From the NCBI GenBank assembly GCA_026225945.1, contig JAMJFZ010001868.1, positions 4,504,001 to 4,568,000 on the forward strand: DNA of 64,000 nt, written 5' to 3'. Under the pieces are notes generated by a model that worked only from the letters and a program-made list of their open reading frames with translations, ran no database searches and had not been told where the DNA came from. Source of the stretch: Cricetomys ansorgei. Taxonomy: Eukaryota; Chordata; Mammalia; Rodentia; Nesomyidae. Shown one piece after another: positions 48,925-61,913 of this stretch (position 1 is its first letter; each line of letters starts with the position of its first letter). The translations under genes and the position numbers were made by a program.

Positions 48925-50545
48925 CCAGGAAATGCAAATCAAAACTACTCTGAGATTCCTTCTTACACATGTCAGAATGGCTAAGATCAGTAACACAAAT
49001 GACAGATCATGCTGGCAAGGATGTAGAACAAGGGGAATACGCCTTCATTTCTGGTGGGAGTGCATTGTGTACAGCCACAATGGAAATTAATATTTCCTCA
49101 GGAAATTGACCTATCTCAAGACCCAGCTATACCACTCCTGGGCATATACCCGAAGTACTTTCCATCCTACTACAAGGACAGTTACCCAACTATGTTTATT
49201 GCAGCTTTGCTCATAATAGACAGAAATTAGAAACAACCTAAGTGCCCCTCAACTGAAACATGGATAAAGAAATGGTGGCACATTTACAGAATGGAGTACT
49301 ACTCAGCTATTAAAAAATGACTACATGAACTTTGCAGGCAAATGGAAGGAATTAGAAAAAAAGTCATCCTGAGTGAGAGAACTCAGTCCCGGAAAGACAA
49401 ACATGGCATGTACTCACTTAAATGTGGATAGTAACTGTTAGGCAAAGGACAAAGGTGCTAACAGACCCAGACCCATCCACAGACCCAGAGAGACTATGCA
49501 ACACGGAGGGCCCAGTGGGACACAGGGATATCTCTGGTAAGGAGGAGATAGAACTGATGATGCAGGTGGGATGGGGAAGGATGAGAATGGGAAGAGAAGG
49601 GACCGTGTTGGCAGAGACAGATGGAGAGAGAAAATATTTGAAGAGATGGCCAGAATTGGAGGACATGCAGGGGAGAATCGAGAGATTTAGTGCAGTGGAA
49701 ACTCACTGGAATCAACAAGGAGACCCTAGTGAAGACCTCTAGTAATGGAGATAGGGAGCCTAAACAGGACATCTCCTGTAACCAGGCAAGGCTTCCAGTG
49801 GTGGGACTGGGAAAGCATCCCAGCAACAAAAATTTCGACTTATGACCTATCCTTCCTACAAGATCCTCTGGGACAATGGAAGGGCAGAACCCCACCCTAA
49901 AGGAAGGAACCCAAGACCAATAGTCCAGGGCAGGCCAGGAGCTAGAGATTGGATAGCCAGGTAAAGTCTTCTAAAGTTATCCTGCTCTCCTCATAGATTG
50001 CTGCCTAGCCTAGACTTTATCAGAGAGGGCACCTATAGCATCTTACCGGTACAGATGCAGTGGCCTAGGGTCACACAAAATTCAGAGCTCAGAGAACCCC
50101 ACTGAAGAAGTGGAGGAGGGATTGAGAGGACCAGAGGGGTTGAGGACAATAGGAGAACAAAAGAACAAACCCTATGGAGTCAGCTGTCCAGCACTCTTAG
50201 CTGGCCTGGTACTCCTGCAGAACTCATACAGGCTGGAGTAGGGGTGTGTGTCTCTGAACCTCTTACCTGCCCTTGAGATCCCTCTCCTCCTACTGGGTTG
50301 CCTAGTCCAACCTTGAAGTAGGGAATTGTGCTTGACCCTGCTCTATCTTGGGCCATGTTTGAGCAGTAACCCTGGAAGGACCGCTCTTTCTTGGTGAGAG
50401 GCAGGGTAGGAGTGGGAGAATGGGGGCGGGGGTTAGATCTGGGGAAGAGAGTAGATGGGGGAGCTGGGAGAAGTAGAAGGAGGGGAGGAAGAGTATTGGG
50501 ATATATTATATGGGAGAAGAAAATAAACAAAAAAAATATTGCATC
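48925..50545 (+). mobile_element. Rodent L1 (Lx-like) 3' part: ORF2 carboxyl terminus and 3' UTR
   Basis: ATGCAAATCAAAACTACTCTG, TGGTGGGAGTGCATTGTGTAC, AAGACCCAGCTATACCACTC, CTGGGCATATACCCGAAG, ATGGAGTACTACTCAGCTATT and CATCCTGAGTGAGAG are the ordered ORF2 carboxyl-terminal landmarks of rodent L1, with frameshifts and stops. From 49440 on is the L1 3' UTR, ending in an A-rich stretch near 50520-50545. It is 5' truncated. Frames on both strands inside it are not genes. Confidence 0.9.
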
Positions 50546-50548
50546 AAA

Positions 50549-50551
<3 letters not shown>

Positions 50552-50591
<40 letters not shown>

Positions 50592-50592
50592 A
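50552..50592. repeat. (GA)n microsatellite
   Basis: About 19 GA units at the A-rich end of the L1 copy, followed by a TA/CA-rich stretch up to 50715. Confidence 0.95.
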
Positions 50593-50869
50593 ATGGAGTA
50601 TGATTTTGTATTTGACTCCATCGCCACATATATATGTACATATATCTCTGTGTGTATGTATAATTATATATAGCCATATATACACACACATATACATATG
50701 TATATACTCACACAGTATGCTATATGTATGATAAAATCTCAATACGTAATCATGCGCAGAGTTGTGGTGATGGTTATAAAATTCCCTTTGACTGCAACAA
50801 GATTCATATGTTGTTTTGGTCTTTTGACAAATGTTTTTTTTTCTTTATTAGTAAATATTTTTGTTACTT

Positions 50870-51285
50870 CTTTGACACTTTCATGTACTATATTTTGATG
50901 ATATTCACCAACCCCTCCCCTTAATTCCTTCCAGACCCACTCTGGCCTTCCTACCTTTCCAACTACATGCCCCCGGTTCTGTTTTTTATCTAATAGCTCA
51001 TTGGGGTCATATTGTGCTGTCCATGTACTTCTGTGTGGGCCCATCCAACTGCAAAGTTCTTGCCTTACCAAGAGCCACACCCTTAGAAAACTGATTCTCC
51101 CTTCCCTGAAGCCACCAGCTGTCCATAGCACCTCAGTTAGTGGTGCTACAGATCTGGTCAGGAGCCTAAGGTTGACGGGCTCACAGACCCCAGAGGTAAA
51201 CCCGTTAAGTATAATTTTGCTGAATGGACATCGTATCAAACTACCCTTCAAATTCATGTCTCTCTTCTCATAGGTTAGTGCAGCT
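50870..51285 (-). mobile_element. Rodent L1 3' UTR fragment, antisense
   Basis: TTCACCAACCCCTCCCCTTAA, CATTGGGGTCATATTGTGC, GTGTGGGCCCATCCAACTGC, AAGAGCCACACCCTTAGAAAA and ATAGCACCTCAGTTAGTGG are the reversed L1 3' UTR order. The 172-codon minus-strand frame here is L1-derived. Confidence 0.7.
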
Positions 51286-51299
51286 CTCAGACCTCATTA

Positions 51300-51930
51300 G
51301 AGAGTGTCTTTGTATAGCTGATGGTAGTTAAAGCGGAAACTCACAACTGGTCAAAGTGCAAAGAGTGAGCCACTGTGAGGCTGGCCTAGAGTTGAGAGAG
51401 GTTGAGTTGTTCTTGAACCTCAGATTGTCTCACCTCGAGAGTGAACCCCAGTGAGCACTAACAGTGAGCAAAGCTCCCTCTGGCGCTGGCATGCCCGAGA
51501 TCACTAGCCACTGATAAAGAGCTCGCCTCTCTGAGGAATCTGGTCTGGTTGCTGCTTGTCTGACCACTGCAGCTGGAGGGTCCCGGACTGGACTTCTCCT
51601 CTCCCTATATGACCTTATAAAGTCTCTTCCTCTGGCCCCTGTGAGACCTCTGCCTATGCAAAGGAGGCTTTATCAGTACTTTTGCTTCAGCCGCTGACAA
51701 TATGGTGACCCAGATCTAGTCACACACATGCAAATGGAGCTCTCCTGGTGACTTAGCCAGTGACTTATCACCATATAAGTCACACCCCCTTCCTCTCCAC
51801 CCTATATATGTTAACTTCCCTTGCTTCAATAAACAGATGCTCACTGAAACTGCATCCCAGAAAGTCCATTTCCCACCACCTCTCAGCCTCCATCCAAGAA
51901 CTTCTCGACTGGGATGGTTCCTGACAATGC
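51300..51930 (+). mobile_element. ERV LTR-like region
   Basis: Two promoter-like modules follow one another: TATAAAG at 51616-51622 with a TGACA end near 51700 and GGTGACCCAGAT just after it (primer-site-like), then TATATAT at 51803-51809 with AATAAA at 51828-51833. The region is more GC-rich than its surroundings. Family and exact ends are unresolved. Confidence 0.4.
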
Positions 51931-52084
51931 CTCTCCTTCCCTGAAGCTGAGCCATCGGTGCACAAGGCTTGGCTGTGCTGGGGAAGGAACAGAAAGCACA
52001 AAACCACAAATGACTGTGAGGTGCTTAGCCCTTTATATTACATGCCTTCTCCAGGGCTCAGGGACTGTCACAGAAAATGGGGAA

Positions 52085-52240
52085 GAAAGGTTACAAGAAC
52101 CAGAGGCTTGGGAGAAGAGGAGTGAAGCAGTGTCTTCTGGACATGTAGGACTGTGGACTCAGGAACTCACAGCAGCTGCTGTTGCCTGTACACACTCTGT
52201 ACGTGACCAAGCCACTATGGGAAGGGGCTCATAAGGCCTC
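52085..52240 (+). mobile_element. Rodent L1 3' UTR fragment
   Basis: GTGTCTTCTGGACATGTAGG, CAGGAACTCACAGCAGCTGC and GGGAAGGGGCTCATAAGGCC are the recurring L1 UTR block. Confidence 0.6.
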
Positions 52241-52249
52241 AGTATATAT

Positions 52250-53465
52250 TTCTAAGATTTCTTGGAGATTGCAGACAGAAGACTCTCTGTCTTGACTGTC
52301 TTGGCCCATAAAGAATCAATCACTTTTGCTTGTGTCTTATTGGCCAAAGCTGGCACTTCATCACTTCCGTCCTTAAAAACAAAAATAGGAACAATCCAGT
52401 TTGGCAAGCATTGGACCACCTCTACTCTACACACCAGAGCATGCACAGAATTTCAACATGAGTGGTCTAGTCAGACTACTGATGACCTTTGTCTTCAACT
52501 TTTTCTATTGAATATTTTCTGAATTTTGAAAATAATATGAACAAAGATCTTAGATTAAAACTTATAAATATTGAGCATAAACATGCAGTGTGGGTTAGTT
52601 GATTCTCCTCTTTTTGGAGGAAGCAGAGAGCTTACCATACTCACTAATAACATTTCAACATAAGCTTACAACTTAAAAGGCTCCCTGGGTGCATGCCAGA
52701 GTGACAGGAAACACATCAAGCAAGCACAGAGGCCCTTCTGTACACAGGAGTGGCTAGTTGGAGCATCTATCAGTGACCATCGCCTGGATTGCTGTGGCTG
52801 ATCTGGCTGGCTTGGAGGATTTTCCATTCTTCCTTCATTGTTCCACATCTCCTTTCCAAACCCCTCCCTTTATCAAAGAGAACGCCCCCTACTAGCAGAA
52901 GTAGCAACACAACCAACCTGAAGTGCTCTCTTTCGCAATGTGTTCAAAGCTTGCTTTTAGAACAGTGCCACGAACATGAAGATGTCTGTTGAAAATTCAC
53001 CTTATGCAACCTTATGCCATGGTGACACAGTCTAATCAGTTACTAAATTAGAAATAATATCGCTGGTTGTATGCAGGTATGTAGCATGCTCCCTGTCCCT
53101 TTGAAAGATCACCTAGGGAGAGTAGGGGAAGGAACTAGCACTTAGAGATGACTGGGGCATGTGTGTCCTACACATTTGATTCTACATTTTATTTGTGACC
53201 CGTATTGCAGATAGTAAAGAACAGAGTTATTTCTGTTAAGATCATTTCAACACCCATCATCTGCTTTGACATTCAAGCCTTTTACGTCCTTGCCCCATAC
53301 TTACTTTCTGTCTCATCTCAGGCCACTTTCTTTCACTTGTTCTGTCAGAGTCCACCATGGATGGTTAATATTTAAAGGCTGGGATCATTTTTCAGGTTTT
53401 AGTTTAATGGTAACCATAGCACACACGCAAATCCATTATTGATAGCCCAGGCACTGCATGTCCTT
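52250..53465. other. Proximal upstream region of Grxcr1
   Basis: Apparently unique sequence without a CpG island. A TATA-like AATATTTAAAGG lies near 53368-53380. No upstream exon is identifiable by eye. Confidence 0.4.
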
Positions 53466-53470
53466 GGGCA

Positions 53471-53492
53471 TCCTCTTTTCTTTCACTCTTAG

Positions 53493-53500
<8 letters not shown>
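53471..53500 (+). other. Candidate 3' splice site upstream of the coding exon
   Basis: A long pyrimidine tract (53471-53490, TCCTCTTTTC then TTTCACTCTT) runs into AG at 53491-53492, with a second CACAG ending at 53500. This would suit an intron between a non-coding 5' exon and the coding exon. No matching upstream exon or promoter can be identified by eye, so it may be unused. Confidence 0.3.
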
Positions 53501-54109
<609 letters not shown>

Positions 54110-54114
54110 TAAGA

Positions 54115-57100
54115 CACTGTGTGCACAGCTACCCATTCAAAATAGGCTCATTGTTCTTGGCAAATTAGATCGCCTTCTCATAACCAAATTTCTGCCACGG
54201 AAGTGATCTTCTCAGATGTGTGATGACTAGCACACGATCTCTTAAGAAAGAAAGTGGCAGATGATAGTGTTTAAAGCATTTCCTTCAAAACCTAGAAGTT
54301 AATTTCTTTCTGCTCTATCATCCTTACATTAGCACCCTTTGCCACTTACTTTGATAGCTACACTAGAGAAGGCTGAGTGTTAGTGCTCAGTATAAATGGA
54401 TTCAGTGGTGCTATTGTAAAGGCATTGAGACCAATGGACTTCTTCCCATTTTCTAGGAGGTGTACTTTTGGTGGTCCTTTCTCCATTATTTTGTTGATAA
54501 TATCTTCAGAGAGGTACTTGGAAAAGGTATAAAAATACAAACAGAGATCCAGACTTCATAGCAAACAAGCTTAAGATGAGCTAGGTTTTCTGCACATGAG
54601 CATAGATATGTGTTATTTATATCTGGTGCCTTTGACAATGAACTAGTGTTAAGGAAAATGTTTCAAATCTTCTGGATATATTCATAGAATGGTTTTTTGT
54701 TGATGTAAAATAAAAACCCATATTAGCTCAGGAATAGTATTTATACTCACTACCATTAAAGTAGCAAATTGTAGTTTTTGCTGTAATTCTAGTTTCTATT
54801 ATCCTCAATATTTAAGTAAAATTACCTCTCATAATAAACTATTCAATATTTCTACATGCTATAATGAAGTAGGGATGGTAGGAAGGATTTCAACCCCAAT
54901 GCTACTCTACTTCAAAGGAGGTTTATGAAAAGATAAATCAATGAGAACTTAAAGGAACAAATTTAGATCTTGAGCAAAGGAAAAAAAAGCAGCTAAAAGC
55001 AGTGATTATTTACATATGTAAAACTTACCATAAAAGATTTAATAGATGAAGGTTGAGGTAGGGATCAAAATCAAAGAGTGATAATCATGCTTTATGAGAT
55101 AGGGAATGTTCTTGCATAAATTTATGGAGATATGAACACTGGGTTAAATGACTACTGGGTTAAAGGAAACCTTACAGAAATGAGTTTTATTCTATATAAA
55201 CATTACTACTACCAAGGTGTAGACCAAGCTTCTATATGTCAATCGGTTCTACAATGTGTGCATTTCCTGTGGTTAACTGAGCTTCTCATTATTTGAATTG
55301 CTTCGTGTGTGAAGGTTTGTTCATAAAACTGCTATTTTAGTTTTAGTACTTTGATTTGTGTTTATCAACCACTCAAAAAACTGTCACTTATGAATAAATA
55401 CCACAAGCTCCAAAACCTACAAGGGAAACTAGTTTCCCCACTCTGTCTCACCTCAATAGCCATCAAGAGGTAAAGAAAACTCTAAGTCAAAACTTAACTA
55501 CTAGATCACCTTAAATATTTACTTGTATAGTTTTCTATGCATGATTTGGTGATCAACTTTATGGGAGAAATTCCAACAAAGCCTTTTCTGATAATCTCAT
55601 TTTATCTACCCCAAGCTTTAAAATAAATAATCACAAAATTTTGCCATTATCTTTACTTTCATCATCATCATCATTACCATTAAATGAATGTTCTTTGATC
55701 TCTCCAGGGTTAAACACAGGGTAAAGGAGCTCTGGCTTTGGACCAAGGCTGCCATTTGCACTACTCAAAGGGGCTCTATTCACTCCACTGTGAGACCAGT
55801 AGCTCTGTGTCATATGAGCAAAAAGACTTGTGGAGCATTATGTAGAGAACAGATTTGATTCCTTGTTACTTGCTAAAGAATGTGCATATCCCAGAGGGTA
55901 TTCTATGTCTTGTCTTAGGATGACTGAGATGAACAGGTTCCCACAGGTCTCTCACAGTAGTAGAAAAGACAGCAGAGAAGCGTAGAGGCTAACAATGGAA
56001 GCTAATCATTCCATCACACCCGTTCTCACTACCAGGTGTGACTTCTTGGACCTGTATTTTCCATAACTTCTTCAAAGTAAGCCGAAAACTTGCTTGCAGG
56101 TCACCATACCTCAGTGATTTATTCCAGGAAGGAAAAAGTGAGTGGCCAGTTTCTTGGACATCTGGTTAAGGTTTTGATATACAGTCTGTCTTAGTGAACA
56201 AGGAACCATGATTGAAGAACCAGTTAGAACTTTCTTCCTGTTTTAGGTTATGAAATCTTAAAGCACTCAATTTGAAACTTGAGGAGAAGTGCTTAATAAA
56301 GACAAAACCACCCAGAGTCCGTGTGAGCCACTTGGACTTCTCTCTGTTATTTCCTTATGTGGTTACTCCTGTTTCATAGAACATTGGCTCAACTTACCAA
56401 AAATTTCAGCCGTATGGAGATGAGTTGATTAAATGATACTTGAGAACATTTTTCACTTGTTGGCAGTACTTATTTAGAAACTTGACTCTAAAGTGGATAT
56501 TTGAACCAGTTTCTTTTTTAGTTATTTACATTAAATAACTAAATATTTGTTAGTTAATTTATACCACAGAATACCAGATAATGGAGGATATACAATATTA
56601 ATAAATATTAACCAGTTAATTAAACAATAATTAATTAATCAATTAATTAATCCTAATATTAACCAGGAAACAGAGACCATGGACACCTGGTAGCCAGGTG
56701 GGCTTGGGAAAAGAGTGTTGTTCAGATGAATCATTCAGGGATCTCCAGTTGGTCTAGGTTATAGGTCTTCAAATACAGGCTTAGTTGTTTTTTGTTTGTT
56801 TGTTTATTTTTCTGTTTGTTTTCTTCCTCTTCCATACACATCAAGAAGGCAATGCTCAAGAAATGCCAACTCAGAAATCTGAAAGCCTATAATCTAGTTT
56901 TTGCCTGGAAACGGGCATTGATTAGAAACTCTCAGACTAAAGCTTAGAATTTGCTTCTCTTAGAAGCTTTTTAGTTAGTTCTTACAGGTGTCAAAGTTTG
57001 AAAACAATTCACTGACTGTGTAAAAGGTAAATTTACCTCGGTCCCTAGGGTAAAACGAGATTCCTTCCCGTTGCTTATGCTGTCAATATTTAATGAGAAA

Positions 57101-57390
57101 AATGAAGGAGACGTGCATAGAGGTGAGATTCTGACCAGGCTGCGTTACTAGGCAATCATACTGGAGCTGAAGATGAGCCAAGTTTCCTCATCATGCCTAA
57201 AGTCATCAATTAGTTGATTTAGGACAGGCCCACAGGTGTTACCAATGCAGTCTAAGGTGGGTGCTCCTCTGCAGGACTAGCAATTCTTCTCTAAGGATAT
57301 TTCTACTTAGTAGTGTGATTTTACTCCTGATTGTTGGAAAAACTTACAAACCTCCCACTACTTCCTCTCTTTCTTTTTTCCTAAAGCTAG
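54115..57390. other. Intron 1 unique sequence
   Basis: AT-rich and without recognisable repeats or exons. It contains a 12-bp hairpin at 56517-56543 and an AT-rich TTAATTAA-type stretch at 56595-56665. Confidence 0.4.
56517..56543. repeat. Short perfect inverted repeat
   Basis: TTTAGTTATTTA (56517-56528), loop CAT, TAAATAACTAAA (56532-56543). Confidence 0.9.
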
Positions 57391-57513
57391 TCGGTTACGA
57401 CACGCAAAACAAATTGTAAGGGTGCTCAGTAACAAACAGCTCTTATGGACCCGGTTTTCAGAACTGAACTGAGGCACGCTTTGTTCTCAGCCGCAACACT
57501 CAAGCGTCTTAGC
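57391..57513. promoter_or_regulatory. Local CpG cluster in intron 1
   Basis: Eight CpG dinucleotides fall within about 122 bases (57392-57513) at roughly 47% GC, close to the random expectation. The surrounding intron is strongly CpG-depleted. No repeat family is recognisable here. It could be an intronic enhancer, an alternative promoter, or a recently acquired methylation target that has not yet decayed. Confidence 0.3.
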
Positions 57514-58147
57514 GGGAAATCCTTGATGGAGATAATAAAGGTTTTGTAAGACTTGTTTAATCTATTGTTCTGGGTTTGTATTGTAGACAGTTAACGTTCC
57601 TTGACCTTATCTTCAATTATGTCAGTACGTTCTTGTAGAATATATCTTTTTAGTTTCCATACTTTTAATTTTCTCTTGTCCAAATTTAAGATTATGAAAA
57701 CAAATTAGTTCAGAAAAGGACCTTGAACACATAGATTCTGTCTGCATGCATACATGCAAGTATTTTGTTAGTGTAGCCATGCGCAGAAGCATTTTAAAGT
57801 TTTAAGACAACAACAATAAACCCCAGGATAAATGGCATAACAATTTGCACCGTGCACGGGACTTTCTCATATATTACTTTTTCATAAAAATCTTGTGAAG
57901 AAGCAAGGAAATTATTGTTTTATCCCCTGTGATAATTAAAAAAAATGCTTCTTTTTTCATAACTTTTGAAAATTATAATTACAGTGTATGCAATCCATAC
58001 TTTTGACAATGTATGTTTTTAGTGTTAAAAATCAAGTATCTAGTCCAAAGCTAATAATACATAAATTCTTATATTTTTTCTCTTTTAAAAATATTTTATC
58101 AAATATAAAAATGCCAAAATTTACTTTTTGAAATTTAATAATGAAGG

Positions 58148-58148
<1 letters not shown>

Positions 58149-58196
<48 letters not shown>
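58149..58196. repeat. (CA)n microsatellite
   Basis: About 24 perfect CA units lie roughly 60 bases upstream of the B1 copy in Grxcr1 intron 1. Confidence 0.97.
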
Positions 58197-58198
<2 letters not shown>

Positions 58199-58256
58199 TT
58201 ATAAGACTAAATATATCACATTAAGATATAATCTAGTCTCAAAATTTCATATTTAA

Positions 58257-58412
58257 GTCAGGCAGTGGTAGCACATGTATTTAATCCCAGCACTAGGGAG
58301 GCAGAGGCAGGTGGAGCTCTGTGAGTTCGAGGCCAGCCTGGTCTACAGAGTGAGATCCAGGACAGCCAGAGTTACAACAGAGAAACCCTGTCTCAAAAAA
58401 CCAAAAGAAAAA
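58257..58412 (+). mobile_element. B1 SINE
   Basis: The copy is nearly full length, from GGCAGTGGTAGCACATG through TTTAATCCCAGCACTAGGGAG and GAGGCCAGCCTGGTCTACAG to CCTGTCTC and an A-rich tail. Confidence 0.95.
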
Positions 58413-58559
58413 AATTCATCATTTAGTTGTGAGGTTTTAAATTTTATCATTTGTTTAACCTTTGGTTTTAATTTAAAGAAGGCTTGCAGACATAGACAAC
58501 ATTTATTCAGTTTTAGAAGTATGTTAAAAACTAACAAAGCCAGTGTTTCTAATTGATTA

Positions 58560-60165
58560 AGTTGTCATGGGATTGCAAGTGTTTGTCTCAAGAAAGCCTG
58601 ATTCTCAGACTTGTCTGCTGAGTCAGAATGGATGACAGCCACAGAAGCTTCTGGAGGTACTTTTATCTATCTCTGGTTCATGGAATGTAGGTCTGGTAAT
58701 ATACTATTATTCACTGGAATACTCCTGATGACTCTATAGTCTTGATGGCTTATTTGTAACACTCTGTAAAAGCAGCAGTAACTGCTTAAGTAACTCCTCA
58801 ACAACAGGCATTACTCATATAAGTATGTGTATTGATACATTAATTTCTCACAGGATTATTATAAAGTAGAATTGGTATTAACAAATTAGTTATTTGGAAC
58901 TATGTTTTATATATGAGAAAAATTAATTTGCAGAATTTTATTTGTTTGTCATTTATCCAGAAAAAATTGTTACAGACAACTTGCATAGATATACTGCCTT
59001 CTTAGTTGTCAGGAATTATGCATAAACCCTAGGATATTTGACATGATCCCAATTGTAAACAATTGCACTAAGAAAACTCTGCTGATTGTCCAAAAATCAG
59101 GAAAGACAAAGCTTCCAACATGAGCTGGCACTGCTGATATATTCATTAAAGAATTATAGATGGATAGACATTAGAATCCCATGATCAACTTTTCTTGACT
59201 TGCAGTAACATTAGACACTGTGCAGAACCTCAGTAAGCATCTTAAATATACTAAGTTGCACTCAAAATTTTGTGAAAGAAATAGAATTATATTCTTATGT
59301 CCCTCTTGAGAATGATATTTTAAGAATTATTATCACACACATCTCCCTTTTGGTAAATGCTAGTGAATTAAGTGAAATCCACTGGATGATTGTTTCCTCT
59401 ACTCCTTCTCACGTGGGACTTTTATCAGGTGGGACTGAACTCTGCATGGAGGAGTGTTGCTAGCCAGCTTCCCTCCTTCTCTCTGTTGTGGGTTCTCTCA
59501 CTAATGTAAAGACGCCCATTGTGTACTTACCATGAAGTAGAGTGCCTGCCTGGAATAGTCAGTGCTGAGTTGTGGATGCTGCTCCAAAGCAGGCTCTGAA
59601 AGAATTTATCTATGAAGTTGGCTTTTCTTTGCATCTTTAAAGGATTCTCCATTTCTTTGTTGACCTAGTATTTTCTGCTACTCATTCTTAATTTCTTGAA
59701 TGTTTGTATTTTTCTCCTTTTGATTTCCTGTTGGTAGATCATCATTCCGTTCGATCTTTTTCTTCCTTTCTCTTGTGTTTTCGGCTTTTTCTTTCTAGTT
59801 TAGCTCTGCCTTGAAGACTAGGAACTGTAGGTTATTCTGTGTAATCAAGAACTCTTAATCACCATCTTACAACTCTTCAGATCATTAGCAGTTATTATCC
59901 AATTTCCACGAATTTTTTTGAACCCTTGTGCTCCATCTATTATTGCCAATTCTCGTCTCTTTTATGAGACTCTTCTATTGTCAGCACATTTTAATTTGTG
60001 TAACTTTGGTTTTGGTTAGATGACCTCAACCATAGGAATCTGCCTGAAGTCAGACTACAAAACAATGGGCTGAGCAAACACAGATTCAGCAAGATGCCTT
60101 GTAACCACCAATAAGCTCTTACAAATGCCACACAGTAACTACATAATTAGGGAACTGGCCCATGA
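58560..60165. other. Intron 1 sequence without recognised features
   Basis: AT-rich; no coding exon or clear repeat. Confidence 0.35.
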
Positions 60166-60169
60166 ATTT

Positions 60170-60815
60170 TCAAACCACATTTTTTGCAATTATCATTATT
60201 AAGACACAAATCCTATATCATTTAATTCACCCATTTAAAGTACCATCAGATGCTTTTAGTGAATATACTGAATTGTGCATCCCTTATTTACAGAATATTT
60301 AAGAATGTTCTCATCATCGAAACAGAAAACCTGTAAGCATTGGCCCTCATTTCTTTCTCTTCTCTCCTGCCTTTCATTTTTTCACAATTGTCCCTTGCTG
60401 TAGGAAATTACTTATCTACTCTCTGTCCCTAGTTATTTGCCTGTTCTTGCCATTGAGACGTCTTCCTAGTTAACTGTCATTATACATTCATTGGCCTACA
60501 GCTCCACATTCCTTAATTTGTGCTAGTCACTCATGTGTCTGCTGACCACTATTCTACTCTCTGGAAGGTCAAAATTTTATCCCATATATGAGATCATGTA
60601 GTATTTACACATGTGTTTAGCTTAATTTCAGTTAACCTGAAAAGCTATCAGTGTTATTTCAAATTTCTATTTTTTATGGTGGAATTGTATCCTATTATCA
60701 ACAAGCCACATTTTATATTTATTTATTCACTAATGGTGACTTGTGCTGACTCCATGCTTTAGATGTGGTGACTAGTGGTGCAATGAACATAGGTGTGTAG
60801 ATAACGCTTTGCCTG
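60170..60815 (-). mobile_element. Ancient L1 (L1M-type) 3' end: 3' UTR and ORF2 carboxyl terminus
   Basis: On the plus strand this reads like the antisense of an old mammalian L1: phrases near 60570-60605 (CATATATGAG, GTAGTATTTAC), a TTTTTATGGTGG at about 60672 and TGCAATGAACATAGG at 60779-60793 follow the usual order of the L1 3' region in reverse. It is heavily diverged with no coding capacity left. It is the 3' part of the rearranged insertion that continues to 63265. Confidence 0.6.
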
Positions 60816-60819
60816 TAGT

Positions 60820-61740
60820 GTGTTTTATGTACTGGTAGTTGAGGCTGTGTATTCTACAGCTGCTGAGTGGAATGTTCTGTAAATATCTATAAGATCCATT
60901 TTGTCTACAGTGTAGCTTAAGTATGTTTCTTTGATAAATTTTGTGCTTGTACAATCTGTAATCTTTCTACCACAGAAGATGAAATATAAAAGTACCTTAT
61001 CATCATTTCATGTGGCTCAACTCTATTAGCGTTTGCTTTATGCTTCTAGGTCTCAGGTTTCGGGTGCATATACATCTACATTTGTCTGATCTCTACATTA
61101 TCATGCAATTATCTTCATGGTATCTTTTTACAGTTTTTTTTTTATGGTGAAGTCTACTTTATCTGATGAAAATAAAACTCTTCTTGCTGTCTATTGGCCT
61201 CCATTTGCATGGAATATTTTTCCATATTTTACTTTCAGCTATCATATTTATTTATAGATAAATCAAGTTTCCTTTTCATTCCAAACGGCTGAGTCTTTGT
61301 TTTTGTTTTCAAATCCAGGTACTATATGTCTTTTTAATTGCAGAAGTTAACCTGTTTATATTCAAGATAATTACTGACAGACAAGGAAACAGTGCTGTCA
61401 TTTTGTTCACTAGTATGAATTGATTTGTACTTGCTTATGATATTTATTTGTGGTTACATGACTTTTCCTAGAGTAGTATGTTTTTATTTATTGCTTTTCT
61501 GTTTTTAGTGTATCATTAGTTTTTGCCTTGGGTTTACTATGATACTTATGAAAACATGTAGCTACAACAAACATTTAAATCTGATAGCAACTTAACTGTG
61601 GTCATAAAAATAGTCTACAGCTTCATTCTACTGCTTCTCTCACATTGGGTTTTTGATGTTATATATAATGTATAACTCTTTATATTGTATACACCTTACT
61701 GAATCATTGTAGCTTTGATTATTTTTATTCCTTTTGGTTG
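60820..61740 (-). mobile_element. Ancient L1 (L1M-type) ORF2 amino terminus and inter-ORF region
   Basis: The sequence around 61040-61375 (GGTGCATATACA, TTTATCTGATGA, CCATTTGCATGGAATATTTTT) follows the antisense order of the L1 ORF2 endonuclease-coding end. The stretch 61380-61740, containing GATAGCAACTTAACT, resembles the spacer between ORF1 and ORF2. The central part of ORF2 is missing between this piece and the 3' end at 60815. It is extensively mutated. Confidence 0.5.
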
Positions 61741-61854
61741 TGTACAAACACACACACATGCACACACACACACGTGTTTACACATGCTCATGTATGCCAT
61801 GTGGAGGTCAGAGTTCAACCTCAGATATCCCATTAGGTCCTGTCCATCTTGTAT

Positions 61855-61913
<59 letters not shown>

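Noticed and set aside
49422..49895. Overlapping frames of 106 (plus) and 133 (minus) codons
   Set aside because: They lie inside the L1 3' UTR, whose purine-rich composition leaves long stop-free stretches.
50180..51257. Minus-strand frames of 169 and 172 codons
   Set aside because: The first lies on the antisense of an L1 3' UTR, the second across an L1 3' UTR remnant; neither shows a protein domain.
58275..58556. 93-codon plus-strand frame in intron 1
   Set aside because: Its first third is translated B1 SINE; no exon evidence.
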